NCBI GenBank assembly: GCA_963377175.1 | Contig: CAUJNA010001022.1 | Span: 55,166 to 119,165 of the forward strand | DNA from: Effrenium voratum | Lineage: Eukaryota; Sar; Dinophyceae; Suessiales; Symbiodiniaceae | Reading direction: 5' to 3' | Length of the DNA: 64,000 bases | Shown: piece by piece, positions 32,732 to 41,657 of the stretch | Numbering within the stretch: position 1 is the stretch's first letter | How the letters are laid out: every line of letters starts with the position of its first letter | The notes under the pieces: generated by a model | The model's input: the letters and a program-made list of their open reading frames with translations, nothing else | Database searches by the model: none | Told to the model about the DNA's origin: nothing | Program-made: the position numbers and the translations under genes

Positions 32732-33190
32732 TTAGTAGTCATGCATGGGAGCATTGTCCCATGAAAATGACACCCCTCTCCGCGGTCCCTGAACATTCAA
32801 CTCACGGACCGCCCAGGGACGGATGTATATTACATCCCCTTCCTGGTGCAGATAGCATGCGCGCCAGAAGGGCGCATGTATCTCCTCCCGCACGGCGATC
32901 AAACCGCGTCGGGTTTTGTAGATGCCGGCGGCTTCCTCGATGGCCATCCACTTTAGGTCAACGGCCACAACGACATGGCGCTTGTCCATGTATTTGACGC
33001 GATCGTCAACATAAAATTCGCCCTCATTATTGGGGCTTGGCAACTTGAGGAGAGGCACCTTTGCGCCCTCCAACCCAATCATGATCTCCCCCCTGCAGAC
33101 CTGCTCAGGTCGCATGGGGAAAACTGTGATGGCGAATTTGCCGGGCCTCCGAATGCACCTCGTTTTGAGGGCGGACCGATACTCGGCCAT
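32732..33190 (-). CDS. acc6: unassigned ORF, 152 aa
   Basis: ATG at 33190, 2 nt after the acc5 stop (TGA CG ATG). Small basic protein: MAEYRSALKTRCIRRPGKFA, ITVFPMRPEQVCRGEIMIGL, DRVKYMDKRHVVVAVDLKWM, PFWRACYLHQEGDVIYIRPW. Strand-rich pattern. The tight stop-start spacing, rare for nuclear genes, suggests re-initiation or a former fusion. Confidence 0.6.
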   Translation of the reverse strand: MAEYRSALKTRCIRRPGKFAITVFPMRPEQVCRGEIMIGLEGAKVPLLKLPSPNNEGEFYVDDRVKYMDKRHVVVAVDLKWMAIEEAAGIYKTRRGLIAVREEIHAPFWRACYLHQEGDVIYIRPWAVRELNVQGPRRGVSFSWDNAPMHDY

Positions 33191-33192
33191 CG

Positions 33193-34080
33193 TCAGCAGC
33201 ACGTATCCCGTGTAAGGGACCTCCGCTGCTCCCGGACTCCCAACGGCCTAAGCAAAGGCCCCATAGGCGTTCGGTCACGCAGTGCCCAACGCTTGAAAAC
33301 TTTGAACGGCACGTCCCTCCCGATTAGGGTGGAACGCGCAAAAAGCACCTCATTCGGGCGCACAGTCGTGCCATCTCCCCTCCAGACTGTCCGTATTAGG
33401 AGCTCGACTGGAGGGTACGCTGGGCTCTCCTTCGCGAGAGAACCCGCCCAGGTCGCCACCTCGACACTCGTGCACTTATGGATCCCGTATAGGGCCTCAA
33501 AGAGCGTTGAGATTAGAGTCATTGACATCCAACCTCCCAGAATGTCTGTAACCGTCCCACACAAGAAGGGAGCCGGCTCACCGGGCTTCACGTTCAACCG
33601 CGTTGGGTCAGTGTTGCCCGACAAAATTTCTAGCAGCATTTGCGACTCCCTGGAGCTTCGCCCAAGCATCGCCGACGTATCCTTAATCTCGGGGAAAAAA
33701 TGGAAGATGTCGTTACCGGCAGGACAGGCGATTCTGCCTGCTGTCCCGCTCTGTGCATCAAACACAACCTCTTCACCCTCGTATGTGAGGTTGTAGGTGC
33801 TCGCAATCGGGCACACATCGGGCTTTGCCATCAGTGCATCCTCCAGCGACGCACCAGCAGGGAGGACGCCCTTTTCGTGCGCTTTGGCACCTATGGGACC
33901 AGTCCCCGCTGACATAAGCCGATAGTTTTCGGCACGAACGTATGGAAATAGGTTTTTCATCCTCTCAATTTCCTCTTCTGTGGTGCGCCACGCCTTTGCC
34001 TCATAGTAGGGCGGCTCCTGCTTTGAGGGCACTAGGTCGCGGTCGCCCATTGATGAGAACTTGTCCACATATGGGCCCAT
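33193..34080 (-). CDS. acc5: unassigned ORF, 295 aa
   Basis: ATG at 34080 (MGPYVDKFSSMGDRDLVPSK), but the frame is open upstream (REYVSDEDHEGHVDDDG). Contains RMKNLFPYVRAENYRLMSAG, VCPIASTYNLTYEGEEVVFD, GNDIFHFFPEIKDTSAMLGR, TVTDILGGWMSMTLISTLFE. Beta-rich with helical segments; no motif recognised. It stops TGA, with the ATG of acc6 only 2 nt further on. Confidence 0.6.
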   Translation of the reverse strand: MGPYVDKFSSMGDRDLVPSKQEPPYYEAKAWRTTEEEIERMKNLFPYVRAENYRLMSAGTGPIGAKAHEKGVLPAGASLEDALMAKPDVCPIASTYNLTYEGEEVVFDAQSGTAGRIACPAGNDIFHFFPEIKDTSAMLGRSSRESQMLLEILSGNTDPTRLNVKPGEPAPFLCGTVTDILGGWMSMTLISTLFEALYGIHKCTSVEVATWAGSLAKESPAYPPVELLIRTVWRGDGTTVRPNEVLFARSTLIGRDVPFKVFKRWALRDRTPMGPLLRPLGVREQRRSLTRDTCC

Positions 34081-34091
34081 CCCATCATCAT

Positions 34092-34533
34092 CTACGTGAC
34101 CCTCGTGATCCTCATCCGAGACGTACTCCCTGGCGGCTCGCCCAGAGCGTCCAGATCGACCTTACCAAGGTCGACCAACGCCGGAGAATCCAGGATTCTC
34201 TGAATCCTCATGAGCTCGTTTCTGAACTGCTCAAAACCTCCGGGCTTTCCAGCTACGGAGGTCGGCATTGCGCCCTCCCATGAGTCTGGAAACATGCACA
34301 CATTCGTAGGGGAATACTCGTCATCGGAAATATCCCGGTACATCGCTGATCAGTGTCACATCCAACAAGCCGCTTAGGGCCTCAGGACGCGACGCTTTCG
34401 CCGGATGCGGCTTTGCGCTCTTTGACGCTACAGCAGCCTCTTCGGTTGCTTTGTTCTTCTTCTCATCGCCCTTACTCCCCTCTCTATCCACATCCATCGC
34501 GGACGGCTGTGCGCTCCCCTCCGTCCCGCCCAT
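34092..34533 (-). CDS. acc4/acc5 junction fragments in two frames
   Basis: Two overlapping short frames carry protein-like sequence: 34533-34321 (GGTEGSAQPSAMDVDREGSK ... EALSGLLDVTLISDV) and 34343-34092 (DISDDEYSPTNVCMFPDSWE ... GGFEQFRNELMRIQRILDSP). The text passes from one to the other and then into acc5, so at least two indels separate acc4 from acc5. The sequence probably forms one original polypeptide. Confidence 0.5.
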
Positions 34534-35957
34534 TGGCGGTTCAGGGGTTGGACAGGGGACTCCTTCGTGCGGGCTTTGCCGAAATACTGTCCTGGGATCT
34601 GCACGCTCCCAATGGAGCCACCGCCAGTCTCTCTTGGACGCTTGGCGGTGTGAGCCGACCCAGTATGTACAGCAGGAGCCGATCGCCTAGGAAGGCCCTT
34701 ACTGACCGACAGAGATGGAGGAGGCGGCTTCACCTTGGGAGCCGGCTCCGCCTTGGGCGCCGGTTCCGGATCAATTACGCAGGACCTGAGGTCGAAACTT
34801 TCTGACCTCAAAAGGCCCGCGCAATAGGAACGGAAGACGTCCTCAACCTCCCGAGCAAGGAACTCGGGATGGTCCTCCTCCTTCGGAGGAGTTCTCCAGT
34901 CGTCATATCCAACGAGCAGATTCCTGCCCACGATTTCATTGAATCGATACGTGCCCAAACCGGCATAGCGGTTGGCAGCCCGAAGAACATTACAAAATCT
35001 TTCGACCTTTTCGGTCGCCGCAATGGCCGCAGCCATCTGAGGGTGAATATACCCAGTTTCAGTCATGCATCCTGCGGCTTCGCGCAAGCATGACCTCGCA
35101 CGCCACAGATTCGCGGCGGCCTTGTAAAAGTCGCAGTACTCAACGTTCCACGTTGCGTCCTGCGCGCTGAGCTCATCATCTCCGCTTTGGGAGTCGGGCA
35201 GAGTGAGCCCCAAACGGATCTCCCGACCGCGGAATACGTCGGCGGAGATCTGGTTCGAATTCGGCTGATCCTCCAGCGGAGGACGGGGAACATATTGTTT
35301 CCCTGGGCCGACACATGACTCATTTGCCGCTTCCCTGCTTGGATGCTCCCTCTCGGTTTGCATCTGGTGAAACCGCGCGACTAGGTCCGACCGAGGGCCA
35401 AACGACAATGGCCCAAGGTTATCCTCAGCCCACTCAGCAAGCGCCTTGGCTCCTGCGTGATGAATGTCATCGGCATTCAACGTGTCAGACAGAATGGCCT
35501 TTGACAGGAAATCCCAGTCGTATTCGCCGTAACGACGATCAGTTGCTGAAGCATTGTCCAGCAGCTGGAAAAACTCATCCTCTGATAGCCCTTGCCACAG
35601 AGTAAGAGCGAGGGCATCCTCAATAGAGTCAGCCTGATTAGGGTAAAAAAAGCGCCTTGGCCAGGCCCCGTTCCTCCACGCCGCCAACGCGGGCGGGTAA
35701 CCGGCTCTTCGGAACAGGTAATGCACAACGATGCAAGCATCCGCGCTTTCAGCGGGCGCATAATACTCCGACTCCGGGCCAGATTCATGGTCCCCGGGTT
35801 CAGACGGATCATCGTCGCCATCAGGCGGATTGGGTCCACCACCTCCACCAGTCCCGCTCCCATCCATAGGATCGTCGCGGCCCGGTAGCTCATCGGCAGG
35901 GGAGGTAGGGGAATCTCCCTCCGCCCCATTGCCGTTCCCATCATTGCCGCCACCCAC
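34428..35957 (-). CDS. acc4: unassigned ORF with acidic Gly/Pro start
   Basis: Opens with a GTG codon inside acc3, so it is probably the continuation of acc3 after a frame change, not a separate start. N-terminal Gly/Asp/Pro linker (GGGGGPNPPDGDDD), then a globular stretch: SADACIVVHYLFRRAGYPPA, EDALALTLWQGLSEDEFFQL, AEWAEDNLGPLSFGPRSDLV, MAAAIAATEKVERFCNVLRA. It ends in a PAPKAEPAPKVKPPPPS linker. Below about 34550 the frame shifts again to GGTEGSAQPSAMDVDREGSK (34321-34533). Confidence 0.55.
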   Translation of the reverse strand: MGGGNDGNGNGAEGDSPTSPADELPGRDDPMDGSGTGGGGGPNPPDGDDDPSEPGDHESGPESEYYAPAESADACIVVHYLFRRAGYPPALAAWRNGAWPRRFFYPNQADSIEDALALTLWQGLSEDEFFQLLDNASATDRRYGEYDWDFLSKAILSDTLNADDIHHAGAKALAEWAEDNLGPLSFGPRSDLVARFHQMQTEREHPSREAANESCVGPGKQYVPRPPLEDQPNSNQISADVFRGREIRLGLTLPDSQSGDDELSAQDATWNVEYCDFYKAAANLWRARSCLREAAGCMTETGYIHPQMAAAIAATEKVERFCNVLRAANRYAGLGTYRFNEIVGRNLLVGYDDWRTPPKEEDHPEFLAREVEDVFRSYCAGLLRSESFDLRSCVIDPEPAPKAEPAPKVKPPPPSLSVSKGLPRRSAPAVHTGSAHTAKRPRETGGGSIGSVQIPGQYFGKARTKESPVQPLNRQWAGRRGAHSRPRWMWIERGVRAMRRRTKQPKRLL

Positions 35958-37063
35958 AGCGCCTTGGCTGGGTGAAGCCCCTTTGGCCCCACCTGCATCC
36001 GCAGGTGCGGGCTGTGCCCAGCGGGTCTGGATGCTTCGGGATGAGAAGCCATCCCCATCGACGCATCGGTCGACAGGGACGGGGTGCTGTCCTCTGGCTG
36101 AGGATTATCCCCACCAGCGACATCTGGAACGCTGCCCCCACGCTTAAGTGACGGCTCTGTCTGGCTAGGCTTCGCCGGCTCAGACAGGCTAGCCGGGGGG
36201 CTTTTGACTGCCTTCCGCGGCGGAACCTCGGGCCGAGGGTGCGTGATCTCACTATTCGCGGGAGCGCATTCCCCCGAACCCCCATCATTCGGTGCGTCAG
36301 CACCTGCCGCTTTAGGCACGGGTGCGCCCGTGACCCCAGGTGCTTTGACCTCGGGTCCTTTGGCACAAGGAGCGGCACACTTTGGCGGAGGGCCAGCGGC
36401 CGAAGATAGGCATGGCATCGATCCTCCCACCTTCGGTGGCACACAGCTGGAACTCCTTGTGGCCCCACCGCTCCATCTGTTAGCGGCTTCGCGCTTGGAC
36501 AGGGATGGAAAATCATCGGTGTATGCATCCTTGGGAAGCTCGGGAGGATCAGGCTTAACCTTCAACATTTGCTTCCCGGTGGCAGGCTTCAAGTCGATTC
36601 TGTGGCCGCCAGTCTTAGACGGGCCACCAGTCGTAGTCGGGCTATACCCGCACGCCTGCGCTGGCTTTGCAGGTATCGTTCCTCTCTGATTGCCACAAAC
36701 TGCCGGCGAGAGACCGCGACTTGCGGCCGACTGGCCGAAATCGGCCATTGCTTGGCCCAGCCTCTGCCTGCCCGTTGCGGGCGGCGTCGAGGACCGGACG
36801 CGCTGAGCCATTGTCTGTGGCCCTTTTCCCGCGTAGGGGCGAGGCACAGACTGCTGCTCAGAAGTCCTTGCACTGGTCGCGGCAGGCGCATTGGCCGATG
36901 ACGCATGACTTGTGGCGCATTGGCCACTCGACATCGTCCTAGGAGCAGAGATTACCTCCGCCCATGGCGCATCCTCAGATGAGGACCACCGGTCCACCGG
37001 TGTGAGGCCTGCTCTGACTCCGCACTGCTTCGCAGCGCTCAGGTATGACTCCGATGGTTTCAT
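35477..37063 (-). CDS. acc3: Pro/Ser/Lys-rich disordered ORF
   Basis: Starts at ATG two codons after the acc2 stop and in the same frame (GAT TAG CTG ATG AAA). Residues 1-350 are low-complexity and rich in Pro, Ala, Ser and Lys (PKVKPDPP-like and VPPRKAVKSPP blocks), as expected of a linker or intrinsically disordered region. Past about 36000 this frame loses its character and the neighbouring frame (acc4) takes over, so an indel near 36000 is likely. Confidence 0.55.
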   Translation of the reverse strand: MKPSESYLSAAKQCGVRAGLTPVDRWSSSEDAPWAEVISAPRTMSSGQCATSHASSANAPAATSARTSEQQSVPRPYAGKGPQTMAQRVRSSTPPATGRQRLGQAMADFGQSAASRGLSPAVCGNQRGTIPAKPAQACGYSPTTTGGPSKTGGHRIDLKPATGKQMLKVKPDPPELPKDAYTDDFPSLSKREAANRWSGGATRSSSCVPPKVGGSMPCLSSAAGPPPKCAAPCAKGPEVKAPGVTGAPVPKAAGADAPNDGGSGECAPANSEITHPRPEVPPRKAVKSPPASLSEPAKPSQTEPSLKRGGSVPDVAGGDNPQPEDSTPSLSTDASMGMASHPEASRPAGHSPHLRMQVGPKGLHPAKALWVAAMMGTAMGRREIPLPPLPMSYRAATILWMGAGLVEVVDPIRLMATMIRLNPGTMNLARSRSIMRPLKARMLASLCITCSEEPVTRPRWRRGGTGPGQGAFFTLIRLTLLRMPSLLLCGKGYQRMSFSSCWTMLQQLIVVTANTTGISCQRPFCLTR

Positions 37064-37066
37064 CAG

Positions 37067-38812
37067 CTAATCATTTTCTACCATGAAATCCAGAGCGATG
37101 GCCAGGGCTTCCCGGACCTCATCACTCATCGCGTACTCACGCCTCAGCACACATACCAGGTCGGTGAACGCCGAGACAAGACCCATAAACTGGTGTCCGC
37201 CTCTTTCGATACCGACAACGCCGCCGTTTAGGCTCTTCTTTGAGCATCCGAACCACATCGCATTGGATGGGTAGGCTGGGAAACCGGCATCGCGGCACTT
37301 CACGAAAAACGTGGTTGCAACCTCCTGCATGGCTGTTCCATGCCAAACGATACCAGGACCCGACAAGACTATCGTCGGTGCCTGGCTCCGGCCGCCCTTA
37401 TTGGCGAATGCCTTCATGGCATCGATGTTCTCATCGATGATCCTACCCGCTTCGGGGCTGGGACCATACGTGTTTTCGGACTTACGCCATTCGGTCAGCC
37501 ACAGGCATTTGGTAAAGATGATGAATATATCATCTTTAGCGCCCGCAGGAGCACCTGCATGTACCGGGTCAGCCAGCTTCGTGCTGACCACGGTACGGAG
37601 AAGCTCAGCCACTGAGGTCTCCTCTTCAACCTCCACGACCTCCAGCGCGTATTCGCCGGTTTTGGCCGGGAGCTTTGTCCTAATGGTCGTCCACTGCTCC
37701 TGAAGCTTTGCTCCAGCAATGGACTGACCCGAGCTGCCGGTGACCCAGTGTGAGGGTCCAACCAGCACCACCACGCGAGATCCCTCTACGCCTAGGTAGG
37801 AGACCTTGTTTGGAATACATCCGCTTAGCAGCTCGGCGCATAGGCCAGCTGCAGCGGAGGGGTTAACGTATCCCAGCATTGTGAGAACGAACCCCAAATC
37901 GTCCGGCTCCTCGCAGCCGGCGTATTCCATTGCCGTTACGGGCCAAATCATGGAAATAATGTACGTCCGGACATGGAACGCCCATGAGTCCCATGTCTCC
38001 CGCACAAGCTCACAAGGTTGGCGGTCCTGACGATCAGGGTAGATGTTACCGCTGATCGCGCTCATGAACTCACTGCATTGAGTGGCTGCGTTGGCAAGCT
38101 CCGATAGCGCGTGCTCTGGCGCATGGTACATGAGCTTTGCAGCCCCTGAAAAAGGAAGGCCGCCAGCCAAGGGAAAGAATTTTCCTTCCGATGCGGGAAC
38201 ATAGTGCTCCCAGATTTCATACAGCGGGAAGCATCGTACCTCGCCGAGTTCGCGGATCTCCTGAGGAAAGAACTTAAAATCCACCTCACCGCCGGGCTTT
38301 GCCGGGGGAACCGACGCCTCACGTGCCACCGACCCGGCGGGAACTTCCGCCCCAATGGTCAACACTACGCGGTTGGCGCCGTGGCGGATCCATCCGATCT
38401 CTGCCGAGTGAGGGTTTACCTCAAGCACAGGGTTCCAAAGGTGCGTGGCAGGGTTATGCGAAAGCAAATTCCCCGCCACAGCAGCCGTCCCTTCACCAAT
38501 CGTTTCTTCTTTGAGAGCGATTGCTTCAACACGAACGCGGAACTGCCTTATCACGCGTTGGTGTGAAGGCCCCTTCTCAGTACGCTTGTACGCCTCGTGG
38601 GCGTTCTTACCGAGAGGACGTAGCAAAAGTGCCAGTCGGACGGTTACGCCCAGGCCAATATGGCTGAGACAAGAGTAATAACTCTCAAGAAGAACGGGCT
38701 TCGTCGATGTCCACACGCCTGTTATAGCGTTTCGGCATCTCCGAGCGATGCAACGGCATTCCCATGGCCCAAAATGTTCCATAGGGAAGAGAACTGAGTT
38801 CCATGAACCCAT
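37067..38812 (-). CDS. acc2: unassigned ORF, 581 aa
   Basis: ATG at 38812, inside acc1. Reads as a well-behaved globular protein: VRLALLLRPLGKNAHEAYKR, CFPLYEIWEHYVP, WAFHVRTYIISMIWPVTAME, SRVVVLVGPSHWVTGSSGQS, DDIFIIFTKCLWLTEW, PTIVLSGPGIVWHGTAMQEV. The repeated hydrophobic strand plus GP/SGP turns hint at an alpha/beta fold, perhaps hydrolase-like; this is a guess. It stops at TAG, followed one codon later by the ATG of acc3 in the same frame. Confidence 0.65.
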   Translation of the reverse strand: MGSWNSVLFPMEHFGPWECRCIARRCRNAITGVWTSTKPVLLESYYSCLSHIGLGVTVRLALLLRPLGKNAHEAYKRTEKGPSHQRVIRQFRVRVEAIALKEETIGEGTAAVAGNLLSHNPATHLWNPVLEVNPHSAEIGWIRHGANRVVLTIGAEVPAGSVAREASVPPAKPGGEVDFKFFPQEIRELGEVRCFPLYEIWEHYVPASEGKFFPLAGGLPFSGAAKLMYHAPEHALSELANAATQCSEFMSAISGNIYPDRQDRQPCELVRETWDSWAFHVRTYIISMIWPVTAMEYAGCEEPDDLGFVLTMLGYVNPSAAAGLCAELLSGCIPNKVSYLGVEGSRVVVLVGPSHWVTGSSGQSIAGAKLQEQWTTIRTKLPAKTGEYALEVVEVEEETSVAELLRTVVSTKLADPVHAGAPAGAKDDIFIIFTKCLWLTEWRKSENTYGPSPEAGRIIDENIDAMKAFANKGGRSQAPTIVLSGPGIVWHGTAMQEVATTFFVKCRDAGFPAYPSNAMWFGCSKKSLNGGVVGIERGGHQFMGLVSAFTDLVCVLRREYAMSDEVREALAIALDFMVEND

Positions 38813-39960
38813 CTCTCGTGCATGCTGGCTGCATTGAGCTCTGTGCAGTGTCGCATCGGGAACACTAGATACCCGTCGCGCTCAAGCACGGGTTCACCGG
38901 CGTGCCAATCCCCGATTTCCTTGCTCGGCATGGTAAGCGGCTTAGCGCGTTTCCACTCAATCAGGTGAAAGATGGTGGGAGCAATCCCCACTTCTTCCGT
39001 GAAGAATCCCACAAAATCTTCATAGGAGGACCACACGGCCTCAATCTCCTTGCGCATGGATCCTACTTCAAAAGCATGTGCATTGACCGTTTGCATCTTT
39101 GCCAGCGCATCGGCTGAGATGCAATAAACTGCCTTCATATACCCGACCACCGCCTTGGGTGGGGTACAAAGGGCAGTGGGACGCTGGTATGCCCAGGCCT
39201 TGAACGCCTCCTCGGCTCCGGCCGGCTGTACATTCGAGGGCATATCTCTCCTACCCTTCTCAACGGCCGCCTGCATGGCGCGAATAACATTTTTATTCGC
39301 CGCTTGGAAAAAGGTCTGCCAGCGTGACTCAACCTTTGCCATTTCGTACAGCCAGTTCCCGCCTCGGGGAACCAGTGAAGGGGAAACGGCGGTAGACAAT
39401 GTCATATCAATCAGCGCGTTCCGAGTCGGCTCGCAGTGGAGCTCAGGCTCTCGCGGCATTGCCTCACAGATGATTATGGCAGCCGTGTAGACGCTTTGGT
39501 CACTCAGCTCCACTTCACCCAGAAGCATGGCCTGGAGAATACCAGCCACGCGTAGGCGGCGGTATTTCTTGATAGACGGGACGAGAGACATGTCTGCAAT
39601 CATGCCCGTGTCAAACCCCTCCAGTAGGTTGAAAATGCCGGAAAAAGCACCGACGACTTGAGGGTCTTTGACGCCTTCCTTGACTTGCACCAACTGCGTC
39701 TCAGCAGTGGTGCGATTACCGTACTGATCGGACTTTGCCGTCAAGTGCGGATAGCAAATCCTAAGATTCTCCGATAGCCGAGTAGGCCTCTCATCGGACA
39801 GCGCATTGGCTGCGTTCTTCGCTTCCGCTGGAAGCGGACCCAAGGAGCAGGCGCAGCTCGGGTTCATATAGTCCGCCTGCTGCCGCGCCGCCAAAGACGA
39901 ACCTCTCGAACGCGGGGCAGCGCCCGCCGCTCCGCTGGCCGCGGATGCAGCCGCTGCCAT
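38722..39960 (-). CDS. acc1: unassigned ORF, 412 aa
   Basis: First ATG at 39960 (MAAAASAASGAAGAAPRSRG), giving an Ala-rich, basic N-terminus and then a mostly helical, hydrophobic-balanced protein (LVPSIKKYRRLRVAGILQAM, YTAAIIICEAMP). No catalytic motif seen. The basic Ala/Arg tail followed by a compact helical body would suit a structural or nucleic-acid-binding protein, but that is only compositional. Its end overlaps acc2 by 91 nt; acc1 and acc2 may once have been one reading frame. Confidence 0.65.
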   Translation of the reverse strand: MAAAASAASGAAGAAPRSRGSSLAARQQADYMNPSCACSLGPLPAEAKNAANALSDERPTRLSENLRICYPHLTAKSDQYGNRTTAETQLVQVKEGVKDPQVVGAFSGIFNLLEGFDTGMIADMSLVPSIKKYRRLRVAGILQAMLLGEVELSDQSVYTAAIIICEAMPREPELHCEPTRNALIDMTLSTAVSPSLVPRGGNWLYEMAKVESRWQTFFQAANKNVIRAMQAAVEKGRRDMPSNVQPAGAEEAFKAWAYQRPTALCTPPKAVVGYMKAVYCISADALAKMQTVNAHAFEVGSMRKEIEAVWSSYEDFVGFFTEEVGIAPTIFHLIEWKRAKPLTMPSKEIGDWHAGEPVLERDGYLVFPMRHCTELNAASMHERWVHGTQFSSLWNILGHGNAVASLGDAETL

Positions 39961-40334
39961 GGCGCGAGTTTGCGCCCGGGAAGCGATAGGGTAACACCAA
40001 ATCAAAATAAACAACGAAAGATCCCCCGAGATAAGGGATGCCTCCCACACCCAAAGGTGTGTAAACCTTGGGTGCCAACTGCATCAGCACGAAGGGGCAA
40101 TTTCCCCTGGTGTAAGACCGAATATGGTCATACCTATAATAAACAGTCGTGCATCGACAACGACCCTGCTACACCACTGCACAGGAAGCTGCAAAGCTAT
40201 CCTATGAACATGCCCACCCGGGCGGAAACTGACACAAACACAAACCAGCTAATTGAGGCGAATGTGCCTCGCGAATTTGCGGTTGTTAGTGCAGCATGAT
40301 TAATGCTGTCGTGAATGATGTCCATCAAGCCTAC
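39961..40334 (-). other. spacer between RNase H and the 3' module, with hairpins
   Basis: About 370 bp without an ORF of note. Two foldable sites: CACCCAAAGG/CCTTGGGTG (40047-40075, one bulge) and AGCAT-GATTA-ATGCT (40295-40309). It could hold a promoter, trans-splice acceptor or re-initiation site for acc1. Confidence 0.4.
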
Positions 40335-41657
40335 TCAACTCAAGGCTGTTTGAAGAGCAGCGCGGGTCACATATTTTACAACTAAGTCATGCACAAGAGG
40401 ATCAACACGTGTAGTGCGATACATCCTGTTGCATTTGAAAACTGGGAAAGAGTTCACATGTCGCGAAATGCAAATTAATGTCAATGCATGCACATGTTCC
40501 TTATTTACAAGACATGAGCAATAGTGTACAACACGGCTATAGCGGTTTACGCCAAGCTTGACAAGAATATCGCGATTAGCAATCCAGGTATTCGGCTGTA
40601 TAAAAATGCCTACGGAAAACTTCGTGTTCAGCGCGTGCTCAATTAAGTCGTTCAGACATGATTGGCACTGCTCTACCTGGTCACGTGCGCGCCTGATCTT
40701 GCTCCAATTCCCTCGCGTGGATGCATCGATCAAACTGCTATATCTGCACAACAAAATGTTAGGTCTGGAGCCTTCAATTGTACCCCGTCTAGGGATAACA
40801 GGGCAACGATTGGCCGGTCTAACAAAGTAGGTAAGCCATCTACCAAACTGAGGTTCAGGCGTTATGCCAAGCTCAGAATCGACGAAAATGTTTCGCGTAT
40901 CGCAAACATTTGATCGATCCTCAACTATGTCAAAAACCATATAGCTGGATTCAGCTAGCTGGATGAATTTGTTGAAAAATGAATTTTGATCGTTTTCCAT
41001 GCGTACCCCCCTAATTGGGGGGAGAACAGGTGCAGCAGGCTTTACGACAGGGAGGGTGGGATGGCTAATGAATTTCTCCAGGAATCCTGGATTAAACATT
41101 CCTAAAGTCTGCAAATTCCTACCCCATGTCACCTTGTCTACGCACACTTTGGTGAGAATGTCCGCGCCTTGGTAATGCGATGGACATGCTACGAAACGAA
41201 AAATCTGTTCATTGTAGACTTCATTGAGCCAACTAATGTCGATTCGCTGAGTACGCGACATATATCGCATGTTTGGGTTGTTCCCAGTGATAATGATGCG
41301 GCATGCGGCCTCATTATCTTCCATACAAATCACCGTGACAGGCTTACCGGTGCCTTGACCGATAGCAAACTGCCAAAGCTGTGCAAGTGGCATGCCTTCC
41401 TTTGCCACGCCATGATCTAGTGCAACGATCTCCGCTTCGGGAGTCGATTTGGATACCGAAGTTTGCTTCTTGCTAACTGCGGTAATGGGAACATATGTCC
41501 TTGGGCCGACTAGGCAAATAAGGACACCAGATGTACTATTGGAATCGGTACGATCTCCAGCGAGATCGGCATCGCAGTAAGCGACGATTTCAATGTCACT
41601 AGGCTTATCGCAGACCCATCCGTATAGGTGTAGGTCTAGCGTCGAGTTGATGTAGGA
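40335..41657 (-). CDS. pol: RNase H domain
   Basis: The frame is open from 41657 without an ATG, continuing the RT after a -1 offset. It carries the copia RNase H signature: AYCDADLAGDR, SKKQTSVSKSTPEAEIVALD, ICMEDNEAACRII, RTQRIDISWLNEV and CPSHYQGADILTK, including the D-E-D catalytic residues. About 200 residues after ADILTK have no recognised domain. It removes RNA from the RNA/DNA hybrid during reverse transcription. Confidence 0.9.
   Translation of the reverse strand, partial: SYINSTLDLHLYGWVCDKPSDIEIVAYCDADLAGDRTDSNSTSGVLICLVGPRTYVPITAVSKKQTSVSKSTPEAEIVALDHGVAKEGMPLAQLWQFAIGQGTGKPVTVICMEDNEAACRIIITGNNPNMRYMSRTQRIDISWLNEVYNEQIFRFVACPSHYQGADILTKVCVDKVTWGRNLQTLGMFNPGFLEKFISHPTLPVVKPAAPVLPPIRGVRMENDQNSFFNKFIQLAESSYMVFDIVEDRSNVCDTRNIFVDSELGITPEPQFGRWLTYFVRPANRCPVIPRRGTIEGSRPNILLCRYSSLIDASTRGNWSKIRRARDQVEQCQSCLNDLIEHALNTKFSVGIFIQPNTWIANRDILVKLGVNRYSRVVHYCSCLVNKEHVHALTLICISRHVNSFPVFKCNRMYRTTRVDPLVHDLVVKYVTRAALQTALS

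Noticed and set aside
32975..33796. 273-codon plus-strand ORF opposite acc5/acc6
   Set aside because: Shadow frame: the minus-strand readings are more protein-like, pack end to end and match the element's orientation.
30439..39960. 3' module as an independent integrated DNA virus
   Set aside because: I see no separate terminal repeats or target duplication around it; the LTRs and caaaa enclose it together with gag-pol. A nested old insertion cannot be excluded.
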